From contig JAEZDV010000107.1 of NCBI GenBank assembly GCA_023417985.1, positions 1 through 8,626 on the forward strand: DNA of 8,626 bases. Reading direction: 5' to 3'. This document shows positions 6,813-8,626 of the stretch, one piece after another. The notes beneath the pieces were generated by a model that was given only the letters and a program-made list of their open reading frames with translations, did no database searches and had not been told where the DNA came from. Position 1 is the first letter of the stretch. Every line of letters begins with the position of its first letter. Both the position numbers and the translations under genes were made by a program. Origin of the DNA: Actinomycetes bacterium (GTDB lineage: Bacteria; Actinomycetota; Actinomycetes; Mycobacteriales; Mycobacteriaceae).

Positions 6813-8626
6813 GTGGTGCGGATCGGATCGAACAGCGCGTGACGCGCCGGTCCGACAAGCGCGCCGAAGGTCACCGGCGTGTAGGGCGGGCGGAAGGGCG
6901 TCGTGCCGATCGCCGGCAGCGGCCGGTTGAGGCCGTCCGCGACGATGCCGAGCGCGTTCATGTTCGACGTCTTGCCCTGGTCCGTCGCCATGCCCGTCGT
7001 GGTGTAGCGCTTCACATGCTCGATCGACTCGAACCCCTCGCTCATCGCGAGCTTCAGGTCCTTGGCGGTGACGTCGTTCTGGAAGTCGACGAAGGCGCGA
7101 AGCTTGGTCGGGTCGCCGTCCGTCGGCAGGGCCCGCACGGGCATGAAGCCGCACAGCGTCTCACTCGCGGCGAAGGTCTTGCTCGCGGCCGATCCCGCGG
7201 CCTCCGCTCCGGCCGCGAAGCCGCTTTCGAGGCAGGCTGAGAGCTCGTAGAGGCCCTTCGCCGCGCCAGCCGACCGTTCGGCCTGCGCCGACGTTCCCGG
7301 CAGGAACGCGTCGAGCGCCGCGTCATAGACGAGCTTGCCGCGGGACTGCGAGAACAGGTGCACGGAGGGCGTCCAGCCGCCCGACATGCCCACGCAATCG
7401 CACGCCAGCACCCGCCGCGCTCCGACCTGGCCCTGCGTCACCGGAGCGACGATCAGGCCGCGGACGCGGGCGCGTCCCCGCGTGCCGATCACGGTATGGC
7501 CGGTCAGAACCTCCACGCCGGCCGCGCTGAGGCGCGCAAGCTCCGGCCCGCAGGCCCCTTCCTCCCGAAGATCGACCAGCGTGACGTCGAGACCCGCCGC
7601 TCTGGCGTCCTCAGCTGCCAGATAGGCGGAGGCGCCGCTGGTCGCGAAGACGATCTTCCGCCCCGGCGCGACGCCATAGCGGTTGATGAAGACGCGAACG
7701 CTCTCGGCGAGCATCACTCCGGGCCTGTCATTGTCGGCGAAGACCAGCGGACGCTCGTGGCTTCCCGTGGCGATCACCACCTCGCCGGCCCGCACCTGCC
7801 ACAGCCGCTCCCGCGGAGCGTTTCGCGGCGCGTCGGAGCGGTGGTCGCTGACGCGCTCGGCCATGGCGAGATGGTTGTGGTTGTAGTAGCCGAACACGGT
7901 GGTGCGCGGCAGGAGGATGACGTTCTCCCGCGCGTCGAGGTCGGCGAGCGTCTCTGCAAGCCATTCCTGCGCCAGTTCGCCGTCGATCGTCGCGCGGGTC
8001 TCGTGCAGCAGCGAGCCCCCCGGCTCCGCCTGCTCGTCGGCGAGGATCACGCGCTTGCCGCTTTCCGCCGCGGCGAGCGCCGCCGCGAGGCCTGACGGGC
8101 CTGCGCCGACGATCAGCACGTCGCAATGCGTGTGACGGTTGGCGTAGCGATCCGGGTCCGGCTGCTGGGGCGCGACGCCGAGGCCGGCGGCCGCGCGGAT
8201 CACCGGCTCGTAGACGCGGTCCCAGAACGCCCGCGGCCACATGAAGGTCTTGTAGTAGAAGCCCGCGACGAAGACCGGCGAAAGGAGATCGTTCATTGCG
8301 CCGACGTCGAAGGCGAGCGAAGGCCAGCGGTTCTGCGAGACGGCGGTCAGGCCATCATAGATTTCCTGGATGGTCGCGCGCACGTTCGGCGTCTTGCGCG
8401 CGCCGTCGCGATGGATGCCGACGAGCGCATTCGGCTCCTCCGCACCGGCCGAGAGGAAGCCGCGCGGGCGGTGATATTTGAACGAGCGCCCGACCAGATG
8501 AACGCCGTTCGCCAGAAGCGCGGAGGCGAGCGTGTCGCCCTCGATGCCCTGCATCGCCTTGCCGTCGAAGGTGAAACCGGCGCTGCGCGCGGGCGTCAGG
8601 CGTCCGGCCCCTGCGATGCGATAATC
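6773..8626 (-). CDS. soxA: Sarcosine oxidase alpha subunit, N-terminal part only, truncated at both ends
   Basis: Large flavoprotein subunit of heterotetrameric sarcosine oxidase, which demethylates sarcosine to glycine, passing the one-carbon unit to tetrahydrofolate. The frame is open from 8626, so only a few N-terminal residues should be missing; the ATG at 8554 is internal. Seen in order: an N-terminal 2Fe-2S-ferredoxin-like fold region (FTFDGKAMQGIEGDTLASALL to RSFKYHRPRGF); a Rossmann motif VLIVGAGPSGLAAA (about 8122-8081) starting the dinucleotide-binding domain; CVGMSGGWTPSVHLF; and DQGKTSNMNALG then FRPPYTPVTFGALVGP just before the break. About 606 of the usual roughly 960-1000 residues are family-like. 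The C-terminal GcvT-like folate-binding domain is wholly absent, replaced by about 11 meaningless residues before a stop at 6773. soxB, soxD and soxG are not in the window. Sequence style suggests an alphaproteobacterium, unlike the rest of the window. Confidence 0.93.
   Translation of the reverse strand, partial: DYRIAGAGRLTPARSAGFTFDGKAMQGIEGDTLASALLANGVHLVGRSFKYHRPRGFLSAGAEEPNALVGIHRDGARKTPNVRATIQEIYDGLTAVSQNRWPSLAFDVGAMNDLLSPVFVAGFYYKTFMWPRAFWDRVYEPVIRAAAGLGVAPQQPDPDRYANRHTHCDVLIVGAGPSGLAAALAAAESGKRVILADEQAEPGGSLLHETRATIDGELAQEWLAETLADLDARENVILLPRTTVFGYYNHNHLAMAERVSDHRSDAPRNAPRERLWQVRAGEVVIATGSHERPLVFADNDRPGVMLAESVRVFINRYGVAPGRKIVFATSGASAYLAAEDARAAGLDVTLVDLREEGACGPELARLSAAGVEVLTGHTVIGTRGRARVRGLIVAPVTQGQVGARRVLACDCVGMSGGWTPSVHLFSQSRGKLVYDAALDAFLPGTSAQAERSAGAAKGLYELSACLESGFAAGAEAAGSAASKTFAASETLCGFMPVRALPTDGDPTKLRAFVDFQNDVTAKDLKLAMSEGFESIEHVKRYTTTGMATDQGKTSNMNALGIVADGLNRPLPAIGTTPFRPPYTPVTFGALVGPARHALFDPIRTTPNSTPPCARRSR
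6805..6815. other. Junction between actinobacterial hisD and foreign soxA sequence
   Basis: On the minus strand the SoxA frame reads FDPIRTTP up to base 6809 and then loses family resemblance (NSTPPCARRSR, stop at 6775-6773). In another frame HisD resemblance begins at about base 6812 with AELDPAVRAALE. The changeover is therefore confined to about ten bases around CACGCCGAACTC. There are no inverted repeats, target-site duplication, IS end, tRNA end or integrase site at the joint. Both genes lie on the same strand but in different frames. The exact breakpoint cannot be placed without the two parental sequences. Confidence 0.85.

Noticed and set aside
6700..6900. Transposon or integron explanation for the soxA/hisD join
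   Set aside because: No transposase, terminal inverted repeats, direct duplication or attachment-site-like sequence is visible on either side.
6815..7154. Apparent N-terminal extension of HisD reading open on the minus strand to about 7154
   Set aside because: It is rich in Arg, His and Pro with no family resemblance and lies fully inside the well-supported SoxA frame, so it is an out-of-frame shadow.

Overview
The window joins two unlike pieces of high-GC DNA. Positions 1 to about 6810 look like chromosome of a Rhodococcus/Nocardia-type actinomycete (Mycobacteriales). The reasons are HisD, HisC, HisB and HisH sequences that closely resemble the mycobacterial proteins as I remember them, the gene order hisD-hisC-hisB, GTG starts with GTGA/ATGA stop-start overlaps, and a NarL-type two-component pair with actinobacterial features. 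From about 6810 to 8626 the sequence is instead the N-terminal two thirds of the alpha subunit of a heterotetrameric sarcosine oxidase (soxA), of the kind common in Alphaproteobacteria such as Hyphomicrobiales. The taxonomic assignments are recognition from protein sequence, not a database search.

Layout. On the + strand, 1-968 is the 3' part of a membrane histidine kinase gene, open at the left edge. It overlaps by 10 bp a LuxR/NarL-family response regulator gene (959-1618). A 69-bp convergent gap with two small hairpins follows. The rest is on the minus strand and is transcribed right to left: hisD (5' truncated, 6812-5718), hisC (5721-4588), hisB (4591-3977), a 51-residue two-helix membrane microprotein (3972-3817), a 12-helix MFS transporter (about 3815-2619), hisH (2565-1930) and an 81-residue two-helix membrane protein (1933-1688). 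Almost all these genes are coupled by overlaps or gaps of 1-4 bp. The only wider spacing is the 53 bp between the MFS gene and hisH. At the right, also on the minus strand, soxA enters from the window edge and breaks off at about 6810.

How the genes work together. HisB (imidazoleglycerol-phosphate dehydratase), HisC (histidinol-phosphate aminotransferase) and HisD (histidinol dehydrogenase) carry out late steps of histidine synthesis. HisH supplies ammonia to the cyclase HisF. hisA and hisF, which follow hisH in mycobacteria, are not here; the cluster ends instead against the two-component pair. The MFS carrier and the two small membrane proteins are embedded in the operon with no assigned role.

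The most notable feature is the soxA/hisD junction. Both reading frames lose recognisable homology within a few bases of position 6810, and the two proteins are out of frame with each other. This is best explained by a chimeric assembly or clone, and less likely by a real recombination. I see no convincing undescribed defence or mobile system, no tRNA or rRNA, no CRISPR array and no insertion sequence.
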